35,170 bases of DNA from Algibacter sp. (GCF_029245835.1 NZ_JAQWOO010000066.1:1-35170); one strand, 5' to 3'; counted from the first letter of the stretch, positions 24,755-33,836 are shown. The notes: generated from the sequence alone by a model not told the origin. A program made the numbers and translations.

Positions 24755-26155
24755 TTATTTTGCTAAGTTAATTTCTACACGTCTGTTGTTTGCTCTACCA
24801 GCTCTATTTTTGTTAGAATCAATTGGTTTAGATTCTCCATATCCAAGAGTAGAAAGTCTGAATGCATCAATACCATTTTCAACTAAGTATTCTTTCACAG
24901 AATTTGCTCTAGAATCAGATAATCTTTGGTTTAATTTCTCGCTACCTACGCTATCAGTATGACCTTCAACTGTAAATTTAGCTGTTGGATATTCTTTAAG
25001 TATACTTATAATATCAGCTAATACAGCTTGAGATTGAGCTTTGATACTTGATTTACCAGTATCAAACAAGATTGTTTTAGCATACTCATTAAGCGTTTTT
25101 TGAACTTCAGCACTTACTTCAGGACATCCGTTGTTTGCAACAGTACCTTTAACGTCTGGACATTTGTCATCTTTATCTAATACGCTATCACCATCAGTAT
25201 CTGGCCAAGGGCATCCTTTGTTTGCAGAAGGACCAGCAGCATTAGGACACTTATCGTCAGCATCAGTAACCCCGTCACCATCAGCATCAGGACAACCGCT
25301 TAAAGCTTTTAAACCAGCAACTGTAGGACAGTTATCTTTGTTATCAGCAATACCATCACCATCAGTATCAGGACATCCATTAAGTTCAGCTAAACCAGCT
25401 TCGTTAGGACAATCATCTTTACTATCTTCAATACCATCGCCGTCAGAATCAGGACATCCGTTGAATGCTTCTAAACCAGCAACATCTGGACAAGCATCAT
25501 CTTTATCGTATATACCATCACCATCAGTATCAGTTCCACCAAATTTGATAGAAAGACCTGCTGTATGTTGGAAATGCGTATCTAAGTACTCTTCAAATGC
25601 ATGTTTGTACGACGTTTGGATTGTTAAACCGATATTGTCACTAAACCATAAGTTGAAACCTAAAGTCCCATTTAATGTACCAGCACCAATTTCATCAATC
25701 CAAGTGTAACCACCACCAATTCCTGCAAAAGGATCAAAGGTTTTTCCTTCTCGGAAGTTGTATTTAATAGTACCATCTAAAGCATAGTATGATAAGTCAT
25801 CAACGCTGTTAGCTGTGTCAGGATTTACACTAATGTCTCCCCAATTTTCTATTTTATTCAAAGATCCAGCAAGTCCAAAAGAAAAACCATCGCTTAAATA
25901 TTTAGATACAGAAATCGTAGATAAAGAAGGTAAAATGTTCCAGTGATCAGTTACGTTTGCGAACTCACCTCCAAAGGATTCACTAGTAAAACCACCACCT
26001 GTATACAGAGCGCCTTCTCCAGAAGGATAAGCATCTACTGCGTTTACACCAATAGTAATTTGCCACGGGTTGTTGTTGTCTTGCGCATTAACGTTACTAT
26101 AACCAAGTACAAGCAACATAGCGAACAATAATCTGCTAAGATTTTTCATATTCAA
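24755..26155 (-). CDS. OmpA-family outer membrane protein with TSP3 repeats
   Basis: A 466-residue exported protein. A signal peptide ([23 protein letters not shown], cleaved after Ala) is followed by a predicted beta-barrel to about residue 205. Then come five thrombospondin type 3 calcium-binding repeats of the form DTDGDGI-x-D-x-D-x-CP (about 205-345), whose DNA shows a ~75-nt periodicity. The C-terminal OmpA/MotB peptidoglycan-binding domain follows, with [30 protein letters not shown] and NRRVEI. A second ATG at 26149 would give a start at MKNLSRLL, the more usual N-terminus. It is highly expressed in related bacteria and here has an excellent promoter and a strong terminator. Confidence 0.95.
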   Translation of the reverse strand: MNMKNLSRLLFAMLLVLGYSNVNAQDNNNPWQITIGVNAVDAYPSGEGALYTGGGFTSESFGGEFANVTDHWNILPSLSTISVSKYLSDGFSFGLAGSLNKIENWGDISVNPDTANSVDDLSYYALDGTIKYNFREGKTFDPFAGIGGGYTWIDEIGAGTLNGTLGFNLWFSDNIGLTIQTSYKHAFEEYLDTHFQHTAGLSIKFGGTDTDGDGIYDKDDACPDVAGLEAFNGCPDSDGDGIEDSKDDCPNEAGLAELNGCPDTDGDGIADNKDNCPTVAGLKALSGCPDADGDGVTDADDKCPNAAGPSANKGCPWPDTDGDSVLDKDDKCPDVKGTVANNGCPEVSAEVQKTLNEYAKTILFDTGKSSIKAQSQAVLADIISILKEYPTAKFTVEGHTDSVGSEKLNQRLSDSRANSVKEYLVENGIDAFRLSTLGYGESKPIDSNKNRAGRANNRRVEINLAK

Positions 26156-26573
26156 AAGTTTAATTTTAAGTGTTAATTATCTGCAAAAGTAAGTTGTTAA
26201 ATGTTATTAACAAAGACAAATATAAAAAAATATTATACATATCGTTTAGTCTTTTTGAGGATTACTTGCACTCATTTACTAGTTAAGAATGAGTTTAGAT
26301 AATTTTTTAGTGGTATTCAACATTAGTAAACGTAGTAATAATCTTGATTAATAGCGTTTTTATTGTGCTAAAAACAGGTGTATAGGTATTCTAGATTTTT
26401 ATTTATAATGTATTACTTACAAGTGTAATACATTATTTTTAAAACAAATTAGTGTTTTTTAAGGTGTTTTATCTCATAATTATAAATGAAGAAGAGCATT
26501 GTAATCTCCATTTGTAGCATCAAAATCAGGGACTTTTGTATCTTATTTTGATACTTTAAACATCTATTGGTTT
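26156..26573. other. 418-nt AT-rich intergenic region between addA and ompA
   Basis: It holds the ompA promoter at the left. There is an 11-bp inverted repeat, TAATGTATTAC / GTAATACATTA (26406-26435, loop 8), followed by TTTTT on the plus strand; it may weakly terminate the addA transcript. No credible reading frame is seen in the rest. Confidence 0.65.
26184..26214 (-). promoter_or_regulatory. ompA promoter (-33 TTTG, -7 TACTTTTG)
   Basis: On the minus strand TTTG (26214-26211), exactly 19 nt, then TACTTTTG (26191-26184) match the Bacteroidetes consensus TTTG-N19-TAnnTTTG. The expected transcription start is near 26178, a leader of about 20-30 nt. Another -7 match, TATATTTG, lies at 26224-26217 and could be a second start. 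Confidence 0.8.
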
Positions 26574-29500
26574 CTAAATAACTTTTACTGAAATAGTATC
26601 ATTTAAATAAATAAGAATTTTTTTACTGACAGTTATTTCCATATCTTCTAAAACATCTTGATAAGATTGAAGTTGTTGCCAGTGTTTTTTATCTTCTAAA
26701 CCTGTTTTGTAATCTATGATTATGGCATCATTATTAGCGTTTACTACAATTCTATCTGGTCTTAAAATAATACCGTCTTTAGCTATAATATCGCGCTCGT
26801 TATATATGGTATAACCGGAAGTATAATAATTTTGAAGTTCTGGATGATTAATAATACTTATAACTGTTTCTTTTAAAGCTGACGCTTGTTCTTTATTTAT
26901 AGCAGAAGACTTTAAGAAATTGGTAATTACAAAATTAACGTCAGCTATTGTTTTTATTTGAGCCATAATATTATGAATCAGATTACCTTTCTCTATAGCT
27001 TCTTGTTGACTAGTATCCCATAATAAAGCTGATTTTGTTACGATTCTTAGATTATGATCTTCTTTTGCCGTTGAAATAAATTCCTGTTGAAAATTAGTTT
27101 CCTCTTTATTGGAGGGACTTTTTGATGTTTTTTTAGGATTTCCGAAACTATACCTAAGTTCTGAATCATTCCAAATGCCTTGATGTTGCAGAAAATGTAT
27201 TAATAGCCCTGAATATTTTTTGGTGTTTGCTTCTCCTTTTGATGATATATCTTTAGTTGAAATAACATGAATTTGCTCAATGGCTCTTGTTAAGGTAACA
27301 TAAAGTAAATTAATATTGTCTAATTCTTGCTCAGATTGATGTTTGTTATAAATACGCTTGCCTTCATCTCCGTAATTCTCAAAATCTTTATTATAATTTA
27401 AAAGTGTATGCGAAAACCCATTATATTTTTTTGCATCTATGCCAAACCATTCTTTAGGTTCTAATTCTCTATAAATGTCTAAATCGGCATAAGGAAAAAT
27501 TACTACAGGAAATTCTAAACCTTTGGATTTATGAATGGTCATGATTTGAATGGCATTTTGCCCTTGAGGCGAAATAATACTTAAACGTTCTTTTTTCTTT
27601 TCAAAGTAGTCTAAAAACCCTGAAAGATCTGAACCTTTTTTTTGTGAAAATTCTAAAACTATATCTAAATAGAACTGAATGTAGGCATTTGATTTATTAA
27701 CTAATTTGAAACTTCTAACAATGGTTTCAACTAAGTCATAAAGCGGCAATTGTAATAATGAGTTACTATCAACAAAAACCTCATAATACTCTAGGTTTTT
27801 TAATAACTTATCATTAGAAAGGTGGATGTGATTTGTAAAAAAAGCATGCTTATCTTCAATATTAAAAAGTGTCGTTAAATAACTTAAAACTTTAATTTTT
27901 GTTTCATTGTTTTCTGGTTGAATAAAAAGTGCTAATAAATCATTAATAAAAACCACATCGGGCGAATTATTAATCAGTAATGTTTCAGATGAAATAATAG
28001 GAATTTTATGCTGACTTAAATAATCAGCAATGGCAACCCCTTCTTTTTTCTTTCTTACTAAAACACAAATATCTTCAAGGTTAAAACCATTTTCTATACA
28101 GGTATTAATGGTGTTTAAAACGGCTTCAGGAAAAATGTCGTTTCTATCATCTTCTTTGTCAATATCTAAAAAAGATAGTGCTACAAAACCGTCTTGTTCT
28201 TCAGTTATGTTTTGATGCGCGTTTTCATAAAGCGTTTTATAATCGTCATTATTAAAAACCAGATGTGCTAAAAACTTAAAAAAGCTGTTATTAAAACCAA
28301 CTATTTCTTTAAAGCTTCGGTAGTTTTCTTCAAGGTTTTTAACATCTTGCTCTAAGTGAAAAGGGATGTTTTTTTTGTTAAACAAATCTATGAATTGTTC
28401 TGCCTTCCCACCACGCCAACGGTAAATAGCTTGTTTTGCATCGCCAACTATCATGGTGCCCCCATTAGTGGTAGATAAAGAGTTATCTAATAAAGGAATT
28501 AAATTCCCCCATTGCATAATTGATGTATCTTGAAACTCATCAATAAAATAATGTCTAAATTTTTCGCCTAAACGTTCATATATAAAAGGAGTTGGCTGTT
28601 CTGCAATTTCATTGCTGATAATACTATTGAATTCTGAAATCAGCATTTTGTTCTGATCTTCTTTTAAGGTTTGTAATTCACTATTTATAACTTTTAAAAC
28701 GGATAGGGGTGTTATGTTTTTATAAAATCCTTTTAAAAATTTTAGATGAAATACTTGAACTTTAATTGTTTTGTATAAAACTTCAATTTCTGGTAACAAA
28801 CGATCAATAGTGCTGGCTAATTCCGGACTTAATTTTTTTGTATAAATACTTTTCCTTTCAGAAATATTGTCGCCTAATTTATTTGCGTAAACCCCGTTCA
28901 GTTCTAATTTAGAAACTTTTATAAAATGATTTGGCAATGTGCCTCTAGAAAAATCGGTATGTTCTAACCCTGCTTCTTTAATTAAAGTAAGAACAGTTTC
29001 AGCGTTTTTAATAATGTGTTCTTCTAAACTTGTGATTTCTTTTTTCAGCTGAGACTTAAGTACTTTAAAATCTTTTAAAGATTTATCCTTTAAACTATTT
29101 ATAAATGGGATATCATTTTCATTTACCAAGAGTTTAGCAATCTTGTTAAAATCAAAAGACACATCCCAACTTTTATCATCGTCTGCTTTTTCAATAGCAA
29201 AATCAATTAAAACTTTTGTAAGGGCATCATCATTTCCAGCTTTTGAGATTAAACTATCTACAGCTTCGTTAAGTAATGCATCTTGATCTAGCTCTACTTC
29301 AAAATTCAAAGGCAACCTTAAATCATAAGCAAAAGTCCGTATCAATTTATGAGTAAAACCATCAATAGTAGAAATATCAAAAGCTGCATAATTGTGCAGT
29401 ATAGTATTTAATAATTTTTTAGATTTTTCATGTAGTTTATTTGGTTTCATATCTAATTCGTAACAAATACGCTCAAACATGGAGTCCCCACTTTTTAAAA

Positions 29501-29711
29501 CAGCAGCATCAGAAAATGTTTTAAGTGTTTCAATAATTCGAGCTTTCATTTCTGCAACAGCCTTATTGGTAAAGGTTATAGCCAAAATGCGTTTAAAAGG
29601 CTTTGGGTGATTTGATTGAAATAAAATTTTTAAATATTCTTTTACAAGCGTATAGGTTTTTCCGCTTCCAGCCGAGGCATTATAAATTGTGAAAGGATAC
29701 GTTTTTTGCAT
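26574..29711 (-). CDS. AddA-like UvrD/RecB-type helicase-nuclease
   Basis: A 1045-residue superfamily 1 helicase with a C-terminal RecB-type nuclease, the AddA-like subunit of an AddAB double-strand-break resection enzyme. Walker A is YNASAGSGKTYTL (residues 10-22), ILAITFTNKAVAEMKARI is motif Ia, YFIDEFQDTS is motif II (near residue 390), and VGDAKQAIYRWRGG is motif III. Motif V-VI include IQIMTIHKSKGLEFPVVIFPY and NLLYVTLTRAIEQIHV. The nuclease motif is IIDYKTG near residue 1010. It lies upstream of ompA, itself upstream of addB. The sequence appears intact. Confidence 0.92.
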   Translation of the reverse strand: MQKTYPFTIYNASAGSGKTYTLVKEYLKILFQSNHPKPFKRILAITFTNKAVAEMKARIIETLKTFSDAAVLKSGDSMFERICYELDMKPNKLHEKSKKLLNTILHNYAAFDISTIDGFTHKLIRTFAYDLRLPLNFEVELDQDALLNEAVDSLISKAGNDDALTKVLIDFAIEKADDDKSWDVSFDFNKIAKLLVNENDIPFINSLKDKSLKDFKVLKSQLKKEITSLEEHIIKNAETVLTLIKEAGLEHTDFSRGTLPNHFIKVSKLELNGVYANKLGDNISERKSIYTKKLSPELASTIDRLLPEIEVLYKTIKVQVFHLKFLKGFYKNITPLSVLKVINSELQTLKEDQNKMLISEFNSIISNEIAEQPTPFIYERLGEKFRHYFIDEFQDTSIMQWGNLIPLLDNSLSTTNGGTMIVGDAKQAIYRWRGGKAEQFIDLFNKKNIPFHLEQDVKNLEENYRSFKEIVGFNNSFFKFLAHLVFNNDDYKTLYENAHQNITEEQDGFVALSFLDIDKEDDRNDIFPEAVLNTINTCIENGFNLEDICVLVRKKKEGVAIADYLSQHKIPIISSETLLINNSPDVVFINDLLALFIQPENNETKIKVLSYLTTLFNIEDKHAFFTNHIHLSNDKLLKNLEYYEVFVDSNSLLQLPLYDLVETIVRSFKLVNKSNAYIQFYLDIVLEFSQKKGSDLSGFLDYFEKKKERLSIISPQGQNAIQIMTIHKSKGLEFPVVIFPYADLDIYRELEPKEWFGIDAKKYNGFSHTLLNYNKDFENYGDEGKRIYNKHQSEQELDNINLLYVTLTRAIEQIHVISTKDISSKGEANTKKYSGLLIHFLQHQGIWNDSELRYSFGNPKKTSKSPSNKEETNFQQEFISTAKEDHNLRIVTKSALLWDTSQQEAIEKGNLIHNIMAQIKTIADVNFVITNFLKSSAINKEQASALKETVISIINHPELQNYYTSGYTIYNERDIIAKDGIILRPDRIVVNANNDAIIIDYKTGLEDKKHWQQLQSYQDVLEDMEITVSKKILIYLNDTISVKVI

Positions 29712-29791
29712 GAAGAATGATTTGCGTACAAGATAAAAACTATCGATGGTTTGATAACAATTTATTATTTTTAAATGACCTGTATTATGCG

Positions 29792-29799
29792 TAAATTTG
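29792..29799 (+). promoter_or_regulatory. Likely -7 promoter box for sodA
   Basis: TAAATTTG matches TAnnTTTG and lies 37 nt before the sodA ATG. TTTT at about 29768-29771 lies at the -33 distance but lacks the G. The divergent addA gene starts 125 nt away. Confidence 0.5.
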
Positions 29800-29836
29800 A
29801 ATGCAATTAAATAATAATAATTAAAACAAAATAATT

Positions 29837-30445
29837 ATGGCTTTCGAATTACCGAAATTAGGATATGCTTATGACGCCTTAGAACCTCATATAGACGCAA
29901 GAACCATGGAGATACACCATTCAAAACATCACCAAGGGTATACCAACAATTTAAATAATGCTATTGCAGGAACAGAATTAGAAGGAAAATCTATTAACGA
30001 TATTCTTGGAAATTTAGATATGAATAATGGTGCTGTTAGAAATAACGGTGGCGGATTTTATAACCATTCATTATTTTGGGAAGTAATGAATCCGGAAGAT
30101 AGAGGCTATTTATCAGGCGATTTAAAAGATGCTATTGAAGCTGCCTACGGATCTAAAGATGAATTTATAGCTGCGTTTTCAAAAGCGGCAGCAACTCAAT
30201 TTGGTTCCGGTTGGGCATGGTTATGCGTGCACAAAGGAGGTAAAGTAGAAGTTTGCTCTACACCAAATCAAGACAATCCATTAATGCCAGGTGTTACCTG
30301 TGGTGGTACGCCTATTTTAGGGCTCGATGTTTGGGAGCATGCATACTATTTAAATTACCAAAACCGTCGTCCAGATTACATCAAAGCATTCTTTAATGTT
30401 GTTAACTGGAATGAAGTTGAAAAACGTTACGCAGAAGCAAAATAA
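29837..30445 (+). CDS. sodA: Superoxide dismutase, Fe/Mn type
   Basis: It dismutates superoxide to oxygen and peroxide. Metal ligands are His27 (MEIHHSKHH), His77 (FYNHSLFW), Asp164 and His168 ([12 protein letters not shown]). The second-sphere Gln lies at residue 145 in [10 protein letters not shown] and Gly71-73 fills the position of the SodB Gln, a pattern of Mn-type or cambialistic enzymes rather than Fe-type SodB. The 202-residue length is normal and no signal peptide is present, so it is cytoplasmic. It has a good -7 box and its own terminator. Confidence 0.95.
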   Translation: MAFELPKLGYAYDALEPHIDARTMEIHHSKHHQGYTNNLNNAIAGTELEGKSINDILGNLDMNNGAVRNNGGGFYNHSLFWEVMNPEDRGYLSGDLKDAIEAAYGSKDEFIAAFSKAAATQFGSGWAWLCVHKGGKVEVCSTPNQDNPLMPGVTCGGTPILGLDVWEHAYYLNYQNRRPDYIKAFFNVVNWNEVEKRYAEAK

Positions 30446-30469
30446 AATATTTTTTATTTTAAATATAAG

Positions 30470-30500
30470 GGCAAATTCAGAAATGGATTTGCCTTTTTTT
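30470..30500 (+). terminator. sodA terminator
   Basis: GGCAAATTC (30470-30478) and GGATTTGCC (30485-30493) form a 9-bp stem with a G:T pair and 6-nt loop, followed by T7. It lies 24 nt after the sodA stop. Confidence 0.88.
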
Positions 30501-30502
30501 AT

Positions 30503-30703
30503 GGCGCTACCCAAGGGTTGGGCTTTTAGTTTATCCTGAGCGCTGTCGAAAGGCTGTATCTTTTTAAAATGTCAAAACCAAACGTCGTTGCGAAAAACGT
30601 GAAGCAATCTCTTTAATTACACAAGATTACTTCGTCGTGCCTCCTCGCAATGACGGTATATTTATAAAAGTTTTAAAAAGGATTTCCGTTGCAATTCCTA
30701 ACC
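30503..30703 (+). repeat. REP-like repeat (copy 4) with nested repeats
   Basis: The outer element starts GGCGCTACCCAAGGGTTGGG plus CTTTTAG and ends AAAAAGGATTTCCGTTGCAA then TTCCTAACC, the same ends as copy 3. Inside it are TGAGCGCTGTCGAAAGG (30537-30553) and a 73-nt inverted repeat at 30583-30655. One repeat seems to have received others. Confidence 0.65.
30583..30655. repeat. Inverted repeat of the GCAATGACG type
   Basis: CGTCGTTGCGAAAAACGTG continuing into AAGCAATCT (30583-30610) pairs imperfectly with AGATTACTTCGTCGTGCC through CTCGCAATGACG (30624-30655), with a 13-nt loop. A single arm of the same repeat is at 10231-10257. Confidence 0.7.
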
Positions 30704-30828
30704 TATTTAAGTAAAGCAGTCATTAATTTAACCCCATTTTACATATGCAAAATTTAGAGTTTAGAATTTGAAGATTTGAATGGAGATTGGTTTAAATGTA
30801 TTTGTTTTATAAGCATGTTATGTTTAGG

Positions 30829-31331
30829 TTATTTTTCAAAGTTTAAATTTTGCGGTTCAGGATTTAAATTAAACGAACTTTTGTCATTTGAAGACTCATT
30901 AAATTTCTCTGCGGAATTCCCAATAATTTCAAAAATTAAATGATCAATCCAAACCTTTCCAGATCCAACTAGTAAAATTCCAAAATTCATAGTGGAGCTA
31001 TTTTCAGGGACATCCAAAATAATCTCATAATTAGTCCAGTCTGTTCTGCCTTTACAAACCCACTCAGTTTAATTCTTTTTCCGCTATACTGTTTGGCTTC
31101 ACAGGACTGCATTAAAGTTCCAAAACCATTAGATATTGAATCTATCGATTCAAGAAATGCACTTTGATTCCCATTTTGGAAGATCGATTTGTCCAATCCA
31201 ATTTTATAACTTTCGGGAATGCTTCCAGTTTTGAACCAGCCTTTCAAAGTTGTCCCTCTACATGAATGTAGTGCTATAATTAGTATTACTAAGAAGAAGG
31301 CAATTGAACCAATTTTTTTTAGAGTTTTCAT
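30829..31331 (-). pseudogene. Decayed lipoprotein gene with internal deletion and frameshift
   Basis: A first frame from ATG 31331 encodes a lipoprotein signal (MKTLKKIGSIAFFLV..., lipobox LHSC) and a GWFKTGSIPESYKIGLD ... YSGKRIKLSGFVKA domain, then shifts out of frame. A second frame, open from about 31056 down to 30829, continues with GRTDWTNYEIILDVPENS, FGILLVGSGKVWIDHLIFEI. As I recall the family, these two parts belong together, separated by about 30-35 residues (a WAGLWMRVD-like segment) that are missing here, so a deletion near 31050-31056 removed them out of frame. Proteins of this type are exported carbohydrate-binding-like domains of unknown role. The C-terminal half could be translated only from an internal ATG. 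Confidence 0.75.
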
Positions 31332-31537
31332 AGTCGTTTAGATCGTAATGTTGTCTAATATCCAGCTTACACAAAACTTGTTATATAGTCACTTTTATGT
31401 TTCATATCCCGTAAATAAGTCAGGATATGGTAAGTATTTTGTTGTTGTTATCCGGTAAATATAAAATATTTTAGAAGAGAAAGATTACAAAAAATTATAA
31501 AAAAGAGACTCCCATTTTCACGGGAATTGTATAAAAT

Positions 31538-31606
31538 GAAAAAGGTGAACGAGTGTTCACCTTTTTGCCCCAAATCTACCATAAACTTAACCTACTTATG
31601 TTATGG
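31538..31606 (-). ncRNA. Putative small RNA, copy 1 (conserved block plus terminator)
   Basis: Read on the minus strand: a -7-like box TATATTTG (31619-31612) with TTTA 19 nt upstream of it, then 5 nt, then the conserved block starting CCATAACATAAGTAGGTTAA and continuing GTTTATGGTAGATTTGGGGC. A terminator follows: GGTGAAC-ACTC-GTTCACC plus T5. The predicted RNA is about 69 nt. The block is repeated with one substitution 215 nt away. It lies downstream of purF in the same direction. No open frame and no known RNA family is recognised. Confidence 0.55.
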
Positions 31607-31611
31607 TTCTT

Positions 31612-31642
31612 CAAATATATGGCAGCTGTATTGTTTGTTAAA
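31612..31642 (-). promoter_or_regulatory. Predicted promoter of small RNA copy 1
   Basis: On the minus strand TTTA (31642-31639), 19 nt, then TATATTTG (31619-31612). The -7 box is a perfect TAnnTTTG; the -33 element has 3 of 4 bases. The predicted start coincides with the first bases of the conserved block. Confidence 0.45.
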
Positions 31643-31749
31643 ATATTTTAGTTAAACGACGCAAATATTGGCTTAAAAGAGGTTATGCCCGTTAATTAGG
31701 GTAAAGTGCAAACATTCAAAATAAAATTAAAAAAGAAAATAAATGGCAT

Positions 31750-31821
31750 AAAAAAAGGCGAACAGATGTTCACCTTTTTTTGCCCCAAATCTACCATGAA
31801 CTTAACCTACTTATGTTATGG
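31750..31821 (-). ncRNA. Putative small RNA, copy 2
   Basis: Nearly identical to copy 1: CCATAACATAAGTAGGTTAA then GTTCATGGTAGATTTGGGGC (one change, T to C) and a terminator GGTGAAC-ATCT-GTTCGCC plus T7. The changed base in the terminator stem makes a U:G pair if transcribed from the minus strand but a C:A mismatch on the plus strand, supporting minus-strand transcription. The -7 box at the same distance (31834-31827, TAAATTGG) is weaker. The predicted length is about 72 nt. Confidence 0.55.
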
Positions 31822-31937
31822 TGAGACCAATTTATGTGTAATTTAAATATTCTGATTATTTTTTAGATAAAACGCATTTTTTCTGGTTAAAATACATTTT
31901 ACTTGGTTTTGTATTGTGAATATTATCAATTTAGTAA

Positions 31938-33836
31938 TTAATATGCGCGTTCATTATTGCCTTCGTAAAAGTTGATAAATGCTCTATTTACTACTCTATT
32001 GCCTCCCACTGTAGGATAGTTTCCTGTAAAATACCAGTCTCCTAAATGATCTGGACAAGCCTTATGTAAATTTTCTACAGGTTGAAAAATAATTTTCACT
32101 TCAGCTTTTAAAGATTCATGACTTAACAACTCTGAAATTTTATCTGAAATCTGTTCGTCTGTAAACGGATCATAAATCTCTTTTACAAAATTCTGAACGT
32201 GTTTATCATCTAAATCAGTTTGCTTAATACATTTAGTATAGACCTCTTTTACAATATCGTATTTCCCAGCTTCTTTTAACAACTCTAAAGCAGCTCTAAA
32301 AGCCACCAAACTTTCAAGGTTTGCCATATCAATACCATAACAATCTGGATAACGAATTTGAGGGGCAGAAGATACTACAACAATCTTTTTAGGATTTAAG
32401 CGGTCTAGCATTTTTAAGATACTCATTTTTAAAGTGGTCCCTCGTACAATACTATCATCAATAATAACAAGATTATCTGTTGGTTTAATGACGCCATAAG
32501 TAACATCATAAACGTGCGCAACTAAATCATCACGACTACTATCTTCAGTAATAAACGTTCTAAGCTTAACATCTTTAATAGCTATTTTTTCTATACGTGG
32601 TCTTTCTTCTAAAATTTCGGTAACTTTTTTAGCAGACATTTTTCCGCCACCGCTTAAAATAGCCTGCGTTTTTTTTACATTTAAATAATCTTCAACGGTT
32701 TCAATCATTCCAAAAAATGAAGTTTCAGCGGTATTAGGAATGTATGAAAAAACGGTGTTTTTGGTATCGTTATCAATGGCTTCTATGACTTTAGGCATTA
32801 ATAGTTCACCTAACATCTTACGCTCTTTATATATTTCGGCATCACTACCTCTTGAGAAATAAATACGCTCAAAAGAACATGATTTTCTTTCCAGAGGTTC
32901 TAATATCTTTTTGATTTCAACCTGACCCGATTTTTTGGTTATAATGGCACATCCAGGATCTAATTCCTTTACATCTTCAAAATCTACATTAAAAACGGTT
33001 TGAATTACTGGACGTTCAGATGCTACCACAACAATTTCATCATCTTGATAATAATAGGCAGGTCGAATTCCTGCAGGATCTCTTAATACAAATGAATCTC
33101 CATGTCCAATAAGGCCAGCCATAGCATAACCACCATCCCAATTTTTGGCCGCACGTCTTAATATCTTACCAACTTTAAGTCGTTCTGCTATTTTAGGAGA
33201 AGCATCTCTTTTATTATAACCTTCTTTTTTTAAGTCTTTGTAAATTTTGCTAACGGCATCATCTAAAAAATGACCAATTTTTTCCATAATGGTTATGGTG
33301 TCGGTATATTCTTTTGGGTGTTGTCCTAATTCAATAAGGTTGCTAAAAAGTTCTTTAACATTGGTCATGTTAAAGTTTCCAGCCATAATTAGGTTTCGGT
33401 GCATCCAGTTGTTTTGTCTTAAAAACGGGTGAACACTTTCTACACTGTTTTTTCCAAAAGTTCCGTAACGAACATGACCCAATAAAACCTCTCCTATATA
33501 AGGAATGTTTCTTTTTTGTGCCGCAACATCTTCTTTATATTCTGGATGAGATTCAAACTCTTGATTAATCCGGTCGTTAATTTGAGCAAAAATATCCTGA
33601 ATAGGTTGTTGTGCTACAGAACGTACCCTACTAATATAACGCTCTCCGGGTTTCGTATCTAATTTTATACTTGCAAAACCAGCACCGTCTTGACCACGAT
33701 TATGCTGTTTTTCCATCATTAAATACATTTTATTTACACCATAAAATGCACTTCCATACTTTTCTTTATAAAACTCTAATGGTTTTAAAAGCCTAATCAT
33801 TGCTATTCCACATTCGTGTTTTAAGGCATCACTCAT
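31938..33836 (-). CDS. purF: Amidophosphoribosyltransferase (long Bacteroidetes form)
   Basis: First step of purine synthesis: glutamine plus PRPP to 5-phosphoribosylamine. The N-terminal Ntn glutaminase has its nucleophile in KHECGIAMIRL (Cys9 from this start), with QHNRGQDGAGFAS and LGHVRYGTFGKNSVESVHPF. The phosphoribosyltransferase domain carries YFSRGSDAEIYKERKMLG and the PRPP loop LVIIDDSIVRGTTLK. At about 632 residues it exceeds E. coli PurF (505), with inserts in the glutaminase domain and an extended C-terminus (HLGDWYFTGNYPTVGG). I choose ATG 33836 (MSDALKHECG) over 33863 because the nucleophile Cys is normally within ~10-15 residues of the N-terminus; the longer start is possible. 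This form may coexist with a classical PurF elsewhere. Confidence 0.9.
   Translation of the reverse strand: MSDALKHECGIAMIRLLKPLEFYKEKYGSAFYGVNKMYLMMEKQHNRGQDGAGFASIKLDTKPGERYISRVRSVAQQPIQDIFAQINDRINQEFESHPEYKEDVAAQKRNIPYIGEVLLGHVRYGTFGKNSVESVHPFLRQNNWMHRNLIMAGNFNMTNVKELFSNLIELGQHPKEYTDTITIMEKIGHFLDDAVSKIYKDLKKEGYNKRDASPKIAERLKVGKILRRAAKNWDGGYAMAGLIGHGDSFVLRDPAGIRPAYYYQDDEIVVVASERPVIQTVFNVDFEDVKELDPGCAIITKKSGQVEIKKILEPLERKSCSFERIYFSRGSDAEIYKERKMLGELLMPKVIEAIDNDTKNTVFSYIPNTAETSFFGMIETVEDYLNVKKTQAILSGGGKMSAKKVTEILEERPRIEKIAIKDVKLRTFITEDSSRDDLVAHVYDVTYGVIKPTDNLVIIDDSIVRGTTLKMSILKMLDRLNPKKIVVVSSAPQIRYPDCYGIDMANLESLVAFRAALELLKEAGKYDIVKEVYTKCIKQTDLDDKHVQNFVKEIYDPFTDEQISDKISELLSHESLKAEVKIIFQPVENLHKACPDHLGDWYFTGNYPTVGGNRVVNRAFINFYEGNNERAY

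Larger units (their letters stand above)
30446..30828. other. Repeat-filled intergenic region
   Basis: The 383 nt between sodA and the decayed lipoprotein gene hold the sodA terminator, a REP-like repeat that has been interrupted by two other repeats, and about 120 nt of sequence without features. No gene is seen. Confidence 0.7.
31332..31937. other. 606-nt intergenic region with tandem RNA-like elements
   Basis: Besides the two repeated elements described separately, it has a 7-bp hairpin CATATCC/GGATATG (31403-31429) upstream of the lipoprotein pseudogene, and a short TCCC/GGGA hairpin near 31511-31524. About 140 nt of AT-rich sequence separate the two elements. No reading frame of interest is seen. 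Confidence 0.65.

Noticed and set aside
25185-25560. Tandem DNA repeat or CRISPR-like array
   Set aside because: The ~75-nt periodicity is imperfect and fully explained by five Asp-rich calcium-binding repeats in the OmpA protein; there are no constant repeats with variable spacers.
25131-25709. A 192-residue plus-strand open frame opposite ompA
   Set aside because: It is antisense to the thombospondin repeats and mirrors their periodic sequence (repeats of SVSGHPLS type). The absence of stops follows from the repeat codons of ompA.
31565-31607. Riboswitch upstream of a plus-strand gene
   Set aside because: No plus-strand gene follows either copy for over 3 kb, and the terminator and promoter-like box are both oriented for the minus strand.
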